Assembly: GCA_017550385.1 (NCBI GenBank)
Contig: JAFZPJ010000006.1
Coordinates: forward strand, 1 to 32,330
Reading direction: 5' to 3'
Length of the DNA stretch: 32,330 nt
Source: Clostridiales bacterium
GTDB lineage: Bacteria > Bacillota > Clostridia > Saccharofermentanales > Saccharofermentanaceae
The position numbers were made by a program, and so were the translations under genes. The notes beneath the pieces were generated by a model. The model saw only the letters and a program-made list of their open reading frames with translations. It was not told the DNA's origin and did no database searches. Positions 25,597 to 32,330 of the stretch are shown piece by piece. Position 1 is the stretch's first letter. Each line of letters opens with the position of its first letter.

Positions 25597-28500
25597 ATGT
25601 TTCTAAAGAAGTTGGAGCTCCAGGGATTCAAATCTTTCCCTGACTATACCGTTATCAAGTTCGAGAAGGGTCTTACGGCCGTTGTCGGACCTAACGGCAG
25701 TGGTAAATCCAACATAACGGATGCCGTAAGGTGGGTTCTCGGTGAGCAGAGCGTAAAGTCTTTGCGAGGCGGCAAGATGGAAGACGTCATCTTCGGCGGT
25801 ACGGCTGCCAGGAAGCCGATGAACTATTCCGAAGTTACGATAACATTCGATAATTCGGATAAATATCTTGATTACGATTTCCCTGAGATCCAGGTTACGA
25901 GAAGACTCTACCGTTCCGGCGAGTCCGAATACAGCATCAACAAGGTAAACTGCAGGCTCAAGGATATTACCACTCTCTTCCTTGATACCGGTCTCGGTAA
26001 GGACGGTTATTCCATCGTAGGACAGGGCAGGGTCGATGATATCCTCTCTCCGAAGTCCGAGGACAGACGCCGCGTTATTGAGGAAGCTTCCGGTATCGTT
26101 AAGTATAAGGTCCGTAAGGAAGAGGCTGAGCGTAAGCTGTCCAATACGGAACAGAACCTCTTGAGGATCGATGATGTCCTTAATGAACTCAACGAGCGCA
26201 AGGGACCTCTTGAAGAGCAGGCCGGCAAGGCCCGTGAATACCACAAGGCTTACGAAGAACTCAAAGAATTGGAGATATCACTTCTCGTACACAAGATCAC
26301 CGAGGCTGAAGAACAGATCGGCGGTTCTGCTGCAGTTAAGAGCCAGCTGGAAAAAGAGATCGAAGAGCGCCAGGATGCCTATCTGTCGCTTCGCCAGGAG
26401 AACAAGGCGGAGATGGACGAGAGCGAGAACCTCGAGAATGAGATAGAAGACAACAGACAGTTCCTGTCAGACCTTACCGAGAAGGAGCACGATCTCATCA
26501 CGGAGCAGAAGGTCTCGGCAGAGCGTAAGAACCAGGCTGAGGCGAAGATCAAAGAGTCCGAAGCCGCAAACGAAGACGCCGAGAAACAGAAGCAGGAATT
26601 CACCGAGCAGATCAGGGAATATAACGAGAAGGCTGACAAGCTCCTCGTCGAGGCAAATGATGCCAAGTCCAAGGCTGAGGCAGTTGCCGAAGAACAGAAG
26701 GAACTCTATAAGACATATGAAGAGTCAGAACTGAGCAGGAAGGACCTGAACAGTGCCGTGGACAAGAAGACAACGGAGCTCTTCGACGTAAGAAGGAAAG
26801 TATCCGAAGGTAAGACCCGTATCGAGGGTATGGAAGCCAGGATCAAGGAACTGTCCGAGCAGAGACAGAATGCCGCAGGTTCTCTTGAGGCTTTGGAAGG
26901 CGAACTCGAAGCCAAGGACAGGAACCGCGTCGACATGAAGCAGAAGAAGGGCGAAGTCCTGTCTGATATCGACAAGCGCAACAAGAAGCTTGAAGAACTC
27001 AGAGGCAAACAGGTCGAGCTCAACCAGTTCTTCGACGAGCATAACAAGAAACTCTTGGCAGAAGAGGCAAGACTCAAGACCTTGAAGGACTTGGAGCGCC
27101 GTAAGGAAGGCTACCAGGAGTCCGTAAGAAGGCTCGTGCAGGAGGCTGAGAATGACGGCAGCGTTAAGAGACGCATCGTCGGTATCTTAGGCGACCTCAT
27201 CACGACTGACACTAAATATCAGACCGCAATCGAGATCGCTCTCGGCAACGGTATCCATAATGTAGTAACAAAGACGGAAGAAGACGCTTCAAAGCTTATC
27301 GGTTTCCTCAAGGACAATAAGCTCGGCCGTGTTACGTTCCTTCCCATCGAGAACATCAAGCCTCGTGACCTCGAGCAGTCCCTGCAGGATAAGGCCATGG
27401 GCGAGGACGGCTATATCGGCATGGCTTCCGAACTCGTCAAGTGCGACAAGGAGTTAGAGGACATCGTATCGAACCTTCTGGGAAGGATAATCGTATCCGA
27501 TACTCTTGATTCCGCAAGGCGCATCGCATCACGCATCAACCACAACGCGAAAGTAATCTCCCTGTCAGGAGATTCCGTTAACCCCGGCGGTTCACTTACC
27601 GGCGGAAGCGTTAAGAAGTCCGGCGTAGGTATCCTCGGAAGGGCTAAGGAGATAGATACCCTTACCAAGTCCATTGCAAGCCTCGAAGAGAAGCTTGCCA
27701 ATTCCGAAGAATCCCGCCAGGAAGTGGATGACGGCATCGGCACACTGAAGCGCGAACTTGAGATGCTCGGCGAGCAGCTCAAGTTCTACACGTTAGAAGA
27801 GGTCAAGGCTGAGAACGAGTATGCCAATACCGAAGAGAAGCTCAAGGCGGCAAAGGAGGATTCTGCAAGTTACGACGAGAATATCAGTGCCATATCAAAG
27901 GATAAGATCAGGCTCGAAGAGGATATCGATGAGCTTGTGCGCATAGAATCCGAGATCGAAGATGAGCTTGCCGACTTCAAGGACAGCATCGAAGAGAGTG
28001 ACGCGAAGACCAGGGAGTTCAACGATAAGCTCAACGCCCTGCGTGAGAAGGAAGCCGAGTTCGTAGCGCTTACCGACAGGAAGATCACTGAACGTAATGG
28101 TGTGCTTAACCTTGCTGATCACATCAAGGGTCAGATCAAGCAGACTGATACCGCCATCGAGAATAAGAAAGCCGAGATGGAGGAGACACGTGCTCTCATC
28201 GCGCAGATCGATAAGGAGATCGAAGGCTTCGATAAAGAGATCGAGAAGGTCCGCGGTGAAGAGAAGATCTATGAAGACAAGATCTCTCAGCTCTCTTCAA
28301 GAAGAGATGCGGTCAATGCCAAGCTTGCTTCGTTCTCCGACAGGCTTAGCAATGCTTCTGATGCTATCAACGATCTGCAGAATAAGCTTAATAACCTCGT
28401 TGCCAAGTACGACAGGTATTTCACCGAGATAGATATCGATAAGAACAAGCTCTGGGAAGACTACGAAGTCACATATGACAACGTCAGGGAATCCGCGAAG

Positions 28501-29154
28501 CCTGTCGAGAAGCCGGGTGAACAGGCTAAACAGATCACGACCCTCAAGAATAAGATCAAATCTATAGGTCCCGTTAACCTCGGCGCGATAGATGAGTTCA
28601 AGGAACTGTCCGAGAGACTCGATTTCATGAATTCACAGCGTGAGGATATCGAGAATGCCAAGAAAGATCTCGAGAAACTCATAGCTGATCTTATCGCAGA
28701 GATGGAGACTCAGTTCAATGAGCACTTCAAGATAATCAACGATAACTTTAAGCAGGTATTCGTCGACCTCTTCGGCGGCGGTACCGCAGAGATACAGCTC
28801 GAAGGCGAAGACGTCTTAAGCTGCAACATCGAGATCAAGGCTCAGCCTCCGGGAAAGACGCTCAAGACACTGTCCCTGCTCTCCGGCGGTGAGAGATGCC
28901 TTACGGCGATAGCTCTTCTGTTTGCGATACTTGAGCTCAAGCCTTCTCCGTTCGTTATCCTCGATGAGGTCGAGGCGGCTCTCGATGATGCGAATATCGT
29001 AAGGTTCACCGACTTCGTAAAGCGTTACAGCAAGAAAACGCAGTTCATGCTCGTTACCCACCGTAAGGGTACGATGGAAGCATGCGACCAGATATACGGC
29101 GTCACGATGGCAGAGCGCGGTATCTCTAAGATCCTTTCTATGGAGCTTGACTGA
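25597..29154 (+). CDS. smc: Chromosome segregation protein SMC
   Basis: ATPase that loops and condenses chromosomal DNA with ScpA and ScpB. 1185 residues, full length. N-terminal head with Walker A GPNGSGKSN (31-39), then VRWVLGEQSVKSLRGGKMED and GYSIVGQGRVDDIL (Q-loop region); first coiled coil about 170-510; hinge about 525-680 with VTFLPIENIKP and VNPGGSLTGGS; second coiled coil to about 1000; C-terminal head with LSLLSGGERCLTAIALLFAI and Walker B VILDEVEAALDDANI. AAAGGA precedes ATG 25597. It overlaps ftsY by one base (TGATG). The many antisense frames across the coiled coil are shadows of its repetitive codons. Confidence 0.97.
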   Translation: MFLKKLELQGFKSFPDYTVIKFEKGLTAVVGPNGSGKSNITDAVRWVLGEQSVKSLRGGKMEDVIFGGTAARKPMNYSEVTITFDNSDKYLDYDFPEIQVTRRLYRSGESEYSINKVNCRLKDITTLFLDTGLGKDGYSIVGQGRVDDILSPKSEDRRRVIEEASGIVKYKVRKEEAERKLSNTEQNLLRIDDVLNELNERKGPLEEQAGKAREYHKAYEELKELEISLLVHKITEAEEQIGGSAAVKSQLEKEIEERQDAYLSLRQENKAEMDESENLENEIEDNRQFLSDLTEKEHDLITEQKVSAERKNQAEAKIKESEAANEDAEKQKQEFTEQIREYNEKADKLLVEANDAKSKAEAVAEEQKELYKTYEESELSRKDLNSAVDKKTTELFDVRRKVSEGKTRIEGMEARIKELSEQRQNAAGSLEALEGELEAKDRNRVDMKQKKGEVLSDIDKRNKKLEELRGKQVELNQFFDEHNKKLLAEEARLKTLKDLERRKEGYQESVRRLVQEAENDGSVKRRIVGILGDLITTDTKYQTAIEIALGNGIHNVVTKTEEDASKLIGFLKDNKLGRVTFLPIENIKPRDLEQSLQDKAMGEDGYIGMASELVKCDKELEDIVSNLLGRIIVSDTLDSARRIASRINHNAKVISLSGDSVNPGGSLTGGSVKKSGVGILGRAKEIDTLTKSIASLEEKLANSEESRQEVDDGIGTLKRELEMLGEQLKFYTLEEVKAENEYANTEEKLKAAKEDSASYDENISAISKDKIRLEEDIDELVRIESEIEDELADFKDSIEESDAKTREFNDKLNALREKEAEFVALTDRKITERNGVLNLADHIKGQIKQTDTAIENKKAEMEETRALIAQIDKEIEGFDKEIEKVRGEEKIYEDKISQLSSRRDAVNAKLASFSDRLSNASDAINDLQNKLNNLVAKYDRYFTEIDIDKNKLWEDYEVTYDNVRESAKPVEKPGEQAKQITTLKNKIKSIGPVNLGAIDEFKELSERLDFMNSQREDIENAKKDLEKLIADLIAEMETQFNEHFKIINDNFKQVFVDLFGGGTAEIQLEGEDVLSCNIEIKAQPPGKTLKTLSLLSGGERCLTAIALLFAILELKPSPFVILDEVEAALDDANIVRFTDFVKRYSKKTQFMLVTHRKGTMEACDQIYGVTMAERGISKILSMELD

Positions 29155-30068
29155 TGGGGATATTTGAGACATTCAAAAAGGGCCTTGCCAACACACGTAA
29201 CTTCTTCAGCAGCGGTTTTACAAGACTTGCCGCAGGAAGCGGGCATTTCGATGATGATATGCTTGATGAGCTCGAGGAACTCCTGGTCAGGGCTGACTGC
29301 GGTTTCCAGGCGTCTAAAGAGATAATCGACAGCGTCAAGGCAGGCATCAAGAAGACGGGCGACGACAGCAAGGAAGCCGTGTACGCTTCGGTCAAGAGCA
29401 AGATGCTCGACATATTGGGTGACAAGCAGACATACGAGCCCGAGGAAGGCAAGCTTAACATCCTTCTTATGATCGGTGTTAACGGAACCGGAAAGACAAC
29501 GACTTCCGGCAAGCTTGCGCTGAGATACAAGAAGCAGGGCAAGAAGGTTATCCTGGCTGCTGCGGACACTTTCCGCGCGGCAGCGGTCGAGCAGCTTAAG
29601 GCCTGGGGCGAGAGGACGGATACGACCGTTATCTCCCAGGGTTCTGACGGTGCTGATCCTGCAGCTGTTGTCTATGATGCGGTTCATGCAGCCGTCGCGC
29701 GTAAAGCCGATGTCCTTATCGTCGATACGGCGGGAAGGCTGCATAATAAGAAGAACCTGATGGATGAGCTGTCAAAGATCAGAAGGATAGTCGTCAGAGA
29801 AGCCCCCGAAGCCTCACTTAAGTCGATGCTCATCATCGATGCTACTACAGGTCAGAATGCCGTTCTGCAGGCCGAGGCTTTCTCCGAGGCATGTGAACTT
29901 GACTATATCGGCATCACCAAGCTCGACGGTAGCGCAAAGGGCGGAGTTGCCATTGCGGTTGCTTATAACACGGGCAAGCCCGTCGTACTTGCCGGCTTAG
30001 GCGAAGGCGAAGAAGACCTGGTTGATTTTGATCCTGAGATTTTTGTCGATTCGCTTACTGAAGAGTAA
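29154..30068 (+). CDS. ftsY: Signal recognition particle receptor FtsY
   Basis: GTPase receptor that docks SRP-ribosome complexes at the membrane. 304 residues, a short form without the long acidic A domain. The N domain is about 1-95 and the G domain 100-300: G1 GVNGTGKTTT (108-117), DTFRAAAVEQL (138-148), G3 DTAGRL (191-196), G4 TKLDGSAKGG (255-264), and the closing GLGEGEEDLVDFDPE. GTGKTT in place of the more usual GxGKTT consensus is normal for FtsY. It starts in the smc stop codon and is followed by a terminator; ffh and ylxM, often next, are not here. Confidence 0.96.
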   Translation: MGIFETFKKGLANTRNFFSSGFTRLAAGSGHFDDDMLDELEELLVRADCGFQASKEIIDSVKAGIKKTGDDSKEAVYASVKSKMLDILGDKQTYEPEEGKLNILLMIGVNGTGKTTTSGKLALRYKKQGKKVILAAADTFRAAAVEQLKAWGERTDTTVISQGSDGADPAAVVYDAVHAAVARKADVLIVDTAGRLHNKKNLMDELSKIRRIVVREAPEASLKSMLIIDATTGQNAVLQAEAFSEACELDYIGITKLDGSAKGGVAIAVAYNTGKPVVLAGLGEGEEDLVDFDPEIFVDSLTEE

Positions 30069-30090
30069 TCCCAATATATTGTGTTTTTCG

Positions 30091-30122
30091 AGAGCCGGTC
30101 CTGAGTGGCCGGTTCTTTTTTT
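30091..30122 (+). terminator. Terminator of smc-ftsY
   Basis: 8-bp stem AGAGCCGG / CCGGTTCT (30091-30098 with 30109-30116, one G-T pair) followed by seven T. Confidence 0.88.
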
Positions 30123-30183
30123 GGAAACACGATTACTGTTCCGCCATGCAGTACAGCCGTAGTAACAAACGGTCCTTTTCGAT

Positions 30184-30228
30184 GCGAAATACACTGCAAA
30201 TGTACCGCATAGCAATGTATTTTGCGGT
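30184..30228 (+). other. Intergenic inverted repeats with two competing hairpins
   Basis: GCGAAATACA (30184-30193) can pair with TGTATTTTGC (30216-30225). ACCGCA (30204-30209) can pair with TGCGGT (30223-30228). The two pairings share 30223-30225, so they exclude each other. No T run follows. The rest of the 260-base gap between ftsY and the next gene has the terminator above and a small dyad at 30271-30284. Confidence 0.4.
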
Positions 30229-30266
30229 GACAAACGCTTCCCGCCTGCAAAAATGGTACAAATGGG

Positions 30267-30284
30267 TGATAGATTCGGGAATCT
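30267..30284 (+). promoter_or_regulatory. Possible extended -10 overlapped by a dyad, upstream of the DUF4428 gene
   Basis: TGATAGATT (30267-30275) resembles an extended -10, and AGATTC-GG-GAATCT (30271-30284) is a perfect 6-bp dyad overlapping it, as an operator would. No -35 is seen. Confidence 0.3.
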
Positions 30285-30328
30285 TAAATTTGTAAAATCA
30301 TCCTAACAACTCAAGGAGGATTTGAACA

Positions 30329-31195
30329 ATGGGATTTTTCAGTGATCTGTTTGGTAAGAAGACATGCTGCCTTTGCGGTGCTGAGTGCGGTGCTATGAAG
30401 AGGGAGAAGATCAAGAATAAGGAATATGTATGCAACGAATGCAAGAGAAAGTGCAGCAGCTTCGTAAGGATCTCAGAGATGGACAAAGAGACTGTCCAGG
30501 AGCACATAGCCTTCATGGAGAAGAGGGAGAAGATATATCAGGAGATCCTCCTTAACTCCAAGGTTCAGAGATTCGAGAGCAAGAAGAAGGATAAGGGATT
30601 CTACTTCTACGATGATCACGGATTCGTTGTTATCGAGAACAAGAAGGCCGGCGTACCCAAGGAAAACCACGAAGTCATCAGATATGACGAGATCGACAGC
30701 TACGAGATCTATACAGAGATGAATGAGCCTACCGAGGCAGGCAAGCCGAAGACATTCAAGGAAGACGGCGTTCTCATCAGACTCGTAAACTCAAAGCCGG
30801 GCGTACAGCTCTCATCAGACACAAAGAACAAGGGCGCTCACGCATATCCTTACAATACCAGGGATATCAAGGTATGTCTCAGGACATCCGAGAAGGATAC
30901 ACAGTATGCAGACAACGTTGTACAGCATCTCGATTATATCTTTGGTGTACACGACAATCAGTCCGCGCTCTTCAGCTTCGGCTTGAATAAGCAGCAGAAG
31001 AGGGAGATGCAGGCTCAGGTCGACATGGCAAAGCTTATGGGTGGTGCCATCAAGGCAGCCGTAAGCGGTGAAGAAGATACTGAGAAACTCCAGGCTCAGA
31101 TGGAACAGGCGCAGGCTTCTACAGCAGCAGCCGAGACAAGCGGTCTGTCTGCATATTCAGCAAAGGCTGATGCTGCTGAGCAGCAGGTTGGATAA
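30329..31195 (+). CDS. DUF4428 zinc-ribbon protein
   Basis: 288 residues. The N-terminal DUF4428-type zinc ribbon has CxxC pairs at Cys13/Cys16 and Cys35/Cys38 (with extra Cys14, Cys20, Cys42), followed by a helix (50-75) and a beta-rich middle domain (about 80-215; GFYFYDDHGFVVIENKKAG, RYDEIDSYEIY, DGVLIRLV) that resembles a PH-like fold. The last 60 residues are helical and low-complexity, rich in Ala, Gln and Glu. No signal peptide or membrane helix is seen, so it is probably cytoplasmic. The function of the family is unknown. Strong AGGAGG about 10 bases before ATG 30329; single-gene unit between two terminators. Confidence 0.8.
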   Translation: MGFFSDLFGKKTCCLCGAECGAMKREKIKNKEYVCNECKRKCSSFVRISEMDKETVQEHIAFMEKREKIYQEILLNSKVQRFESKKKDKGFYFYDDHGFVVIENKKAGVPKENHEVIRYDEIDSYEIYTEMNEPTEAGKPKTFKEDGVLIRLVNSKPGVQLSSDTKNKGAHAYPYNTRDIKVCLRTSEKDTQYADNVVQHLDYIFGVHDNQSALFSFGLNKQQKREMQAQVDMAKLMGGAIKAAVSGEEDTEKLQAQMEQAQASTAAAETSGLSAYSAKADAAEQQVG

Positions 31196-31237
31196 GCCAT
31201 AACATTCTGCCCGTTTGGGATAGTTCGATCCGATAGT

Positions 31238-31274
31238 GGGGTGGCAGCGATAACCGCTGTCACCCCGAATTTTA
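31238..31274 (+). terminator. Probable terminator of the DUF4428 gene
   Basis: Strong stem GGGGTGGCAGCG / CGCTGTCACCCC (31238-31249 with 31255-31266, one G-T pair), followed only by GAATTTTA, so the T tail is weak. Confidence 0.65.
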
Positions 31275-31346
31275 ATGATCTGAAATACATTGTTTGAATA
31301 TTTCGCAATATACGGCAAAAATTTCTCTGTATTAACAATAATTTGA

Positions 31347-31375
31347 TTGCCAAACCAAACCATTATCAGTATAAT
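31347..31375 (+). promoter_or_regulatory. Promoter of the pyrophosphatase gene
   Basis: TTGCCA (31347-31352), exactly 17 bases, TATAAT (31370-31375). The leader is about 48 bases, with AAGGAGGG (31413-31420) before ATG 31430. Confidence 0.7.
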
Positions 31376-31429
31376 CTTTGCGGTAAATTCCAATTCTATT
31401 CCTATATTTAATAAGGAGGGACCAAAGTC

Positions 31430-32330
31430 ATGCCTTTAACGACTTCCTGGTTAATCGTTCTCGGCGTAGTAGTGCTTGCACTTGTCTATGTCGCTTACAA
31501 CTACTTCCGTATTAAGAAGATGCCCGAAGGAACACCTGATATGATCGAATTGTCAGGCATCATCCGTTCCGGTGCGCAGACCTTCCTTAAGACGGAATAC
31601 AAGAGCATCGCCATCGTTGTTGGTGTTGTTGCCGTTATCTTCACACTCTTTGTAGAGAAGACGGCAGGTATCACATTCCTCATGGGCGCACTTATGAGCT
31701 CTATCGTTTGCGTTCTCGGAATGCAGAGCGCTACTTATGCTAATGTTCGTACTTCGAACAAAGCAAGAGAGAGCCTCTCTATCGGTGAGACCGTTAAGGT
31801 TGCACTTTGCGGCGGTTCCATCAGCGGCCTTGCAGTTCAGGGCTTCGGTATGCTGGGACTTCTCGCAGTTCTCCTTTGCTTCGGCGGCGTAAAGCATGAT
31901 GCAGAGAGCACAGGTCTTATCGCAGGCCTCACATGCAATCCTTACATCATGAGAATATCCACATATTCTCTCGGCTGCTCCATCGTTGCTATGTTCAACC
32001 GTGTTGCAGGCGGTAACTACACAAAGGCTGCTGACATCTCTTCCGATATCCTCGGTAAGCTCAGACATGACCTTCCTGAGGATGACTCCAGGATCCCTAA
32101 CACCATCGCAGACTTCATCGGTGATAACGTTAACGATATCGCAGGTAACTGCTCTGACCTCCTTGAGTCATTCGTCGCTACAATGTCCGCTTCTCTCATG
32201 ATCGCTGTTACTCTCTTCCAGACACACGGCGGAAATGTTTCCGATGAGTTGTTCAACGCAACAGTTCTTTTCCCGACGATCCTCGCAGGCTGCGGTCTTG
32301 TAGGCTGCCTTATCGGTCTCGGCCTCGCTA
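31430..32330 (+). CDS. hppA: Membrane-bound ion-pumping pyrophosphatase, divergent type, 5' part
   Basis: Hydrolyses pyrophosphate and pumps H+ and/or Na+ across the membrane. The first 300 residues are present; the family has about 650-800. The start has AAGGAGGG 9 bases upstream. Helices at about 6-26, 61-82, 85-100, 120-150 and onward fit the family, as does the opening segment SGIIRSGAQTFLKTEYKSIAI. The active-site stretch reads GGNYTKAADISSDILGKLR, then LPEDDSR, IGDNVNDIAGNCSDLLESF. Compared with the usual DVGADLVGKVE, the final Glu is Arg, and DNVGD is DNVND, though the lysine and most aspartates remain. Thr ACA and Val GTT codon choice suggests high expression. The ion pumped cannot be told because the deciding residues lie beyond the window. 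Confidence 0.88.
   Translation, partial: MPLTTSWLIVLGVVVLALVYVAYNYFRIKKMPEGTPDMIELSGIIRSGAQTFLKTEYKSIAIVVGVVAVIFTLFVEKTAGITFLMGALMSSIVCVLGMQSATYANVRTSNKARESLSIGETVKVALCGGSISGLAVQGFGMLGLLAVLLCFGGVKHDAESTGLIAGLTCNPYIMRISTYSLGCSIVAMFNRVAGGNYTKAADISSDILGKLRHDLPEDDSRIPNTIADFIGDNVNDIAGNCSDLLESFVATMSASLMIAVTLFQTHGGNVSDELFNATVLFPTILAGCGLVGCLIGLGLA

Noticed and set aside
25603-29172. Multiple antisense frames across smc and ftsY
   Set aside because: Low-complexity translations (Ser- and Arg-rich) that arise from coiled-coil codon periodicity.

Overview
The window looks like chromosomal DNA from an anaerobic Clostridia-type Firmicute of medium G+C. The evidence is gene content and order: efp / Asp23-AmaP-DUF2273 / nusB-xseA-xseB-ispA-dxs-nadK-argR-recN, then rny-rimO-pgsA and acpP-rnc-smc-ftsY. 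Shine-Dalgarno sites are mostly strong, and there is a LytR-CpsA-Psr (LCP) enzyme, RNase Y and a membrane pyrophosphatase. A lipid-anchored family 9 glycoside hydrolase suggests a plant-fibre habitat such as gut, rumen or digester. I cannot name the genus. I saw no tRNA, rRNA, CRISPR array, insertion sequence or phage gene.

Layout. 1-1113: 3' part of an NADP-type glutamate dehydrogenase gene and its terminator. 1145-3564: GH9 lipoprotein with its own promoter, closed by a terminator shared with the convergent gene. 3586-7730: an envelope cluster made of a DUF3048 lipoprotein (minus strand), and divergently an LCP protein followed 3 bases later by a membrane protein whose N-terminal half resembles a PP2C phosphatase that has lost its metal-binding aspartates. 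7777-9226: aspartate kinase (minus). 9299-19778: a long plus-strand run of housekeeping genes, yqeG to recN, mostly overlapping or a few bases apart. 19771-20664: RluA-type pseudouridine synthase (minus), overlapping the recN end. 20678-24432: rny, then rimO-pgsA. 24461-30122: acpP, rnc, smc, ftsY. 30329-31195: DUF4428 protein. 31430-end: 5' part of a divergent membrane-bound pyrophosphatase gene.

Functionally, the yqeG-recN run joins translation elongation (EF-P), envelope stress (Asp23/AmaP/DUF2273), rRNA antitermination (NusB), DNA repair (XseAB, RecN), isoprenoid precursors (IspA, Dxs), NADP supply (NadK) and arginine control (ArgR). The rny-ftsY stretch joins mRNA decay, ribosome modification, phospholipid and fatty-acid synthesis, chromosome condensation and membrane targeting.

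The best candidate for something undescribed is the LCP plus pseudophosphatase-SH3 pair at 4905-7682. It looks like an inside-to-outside envelope sensor or scaffold derived from a PP2C phosphatase. Secondary points are start sites without a Shine-Dalgarno (rimO, rluA, rnc), a hairpin at the predicted 5' end of the rny mRNA, and a pyrophosphatase with changed signature motifs.
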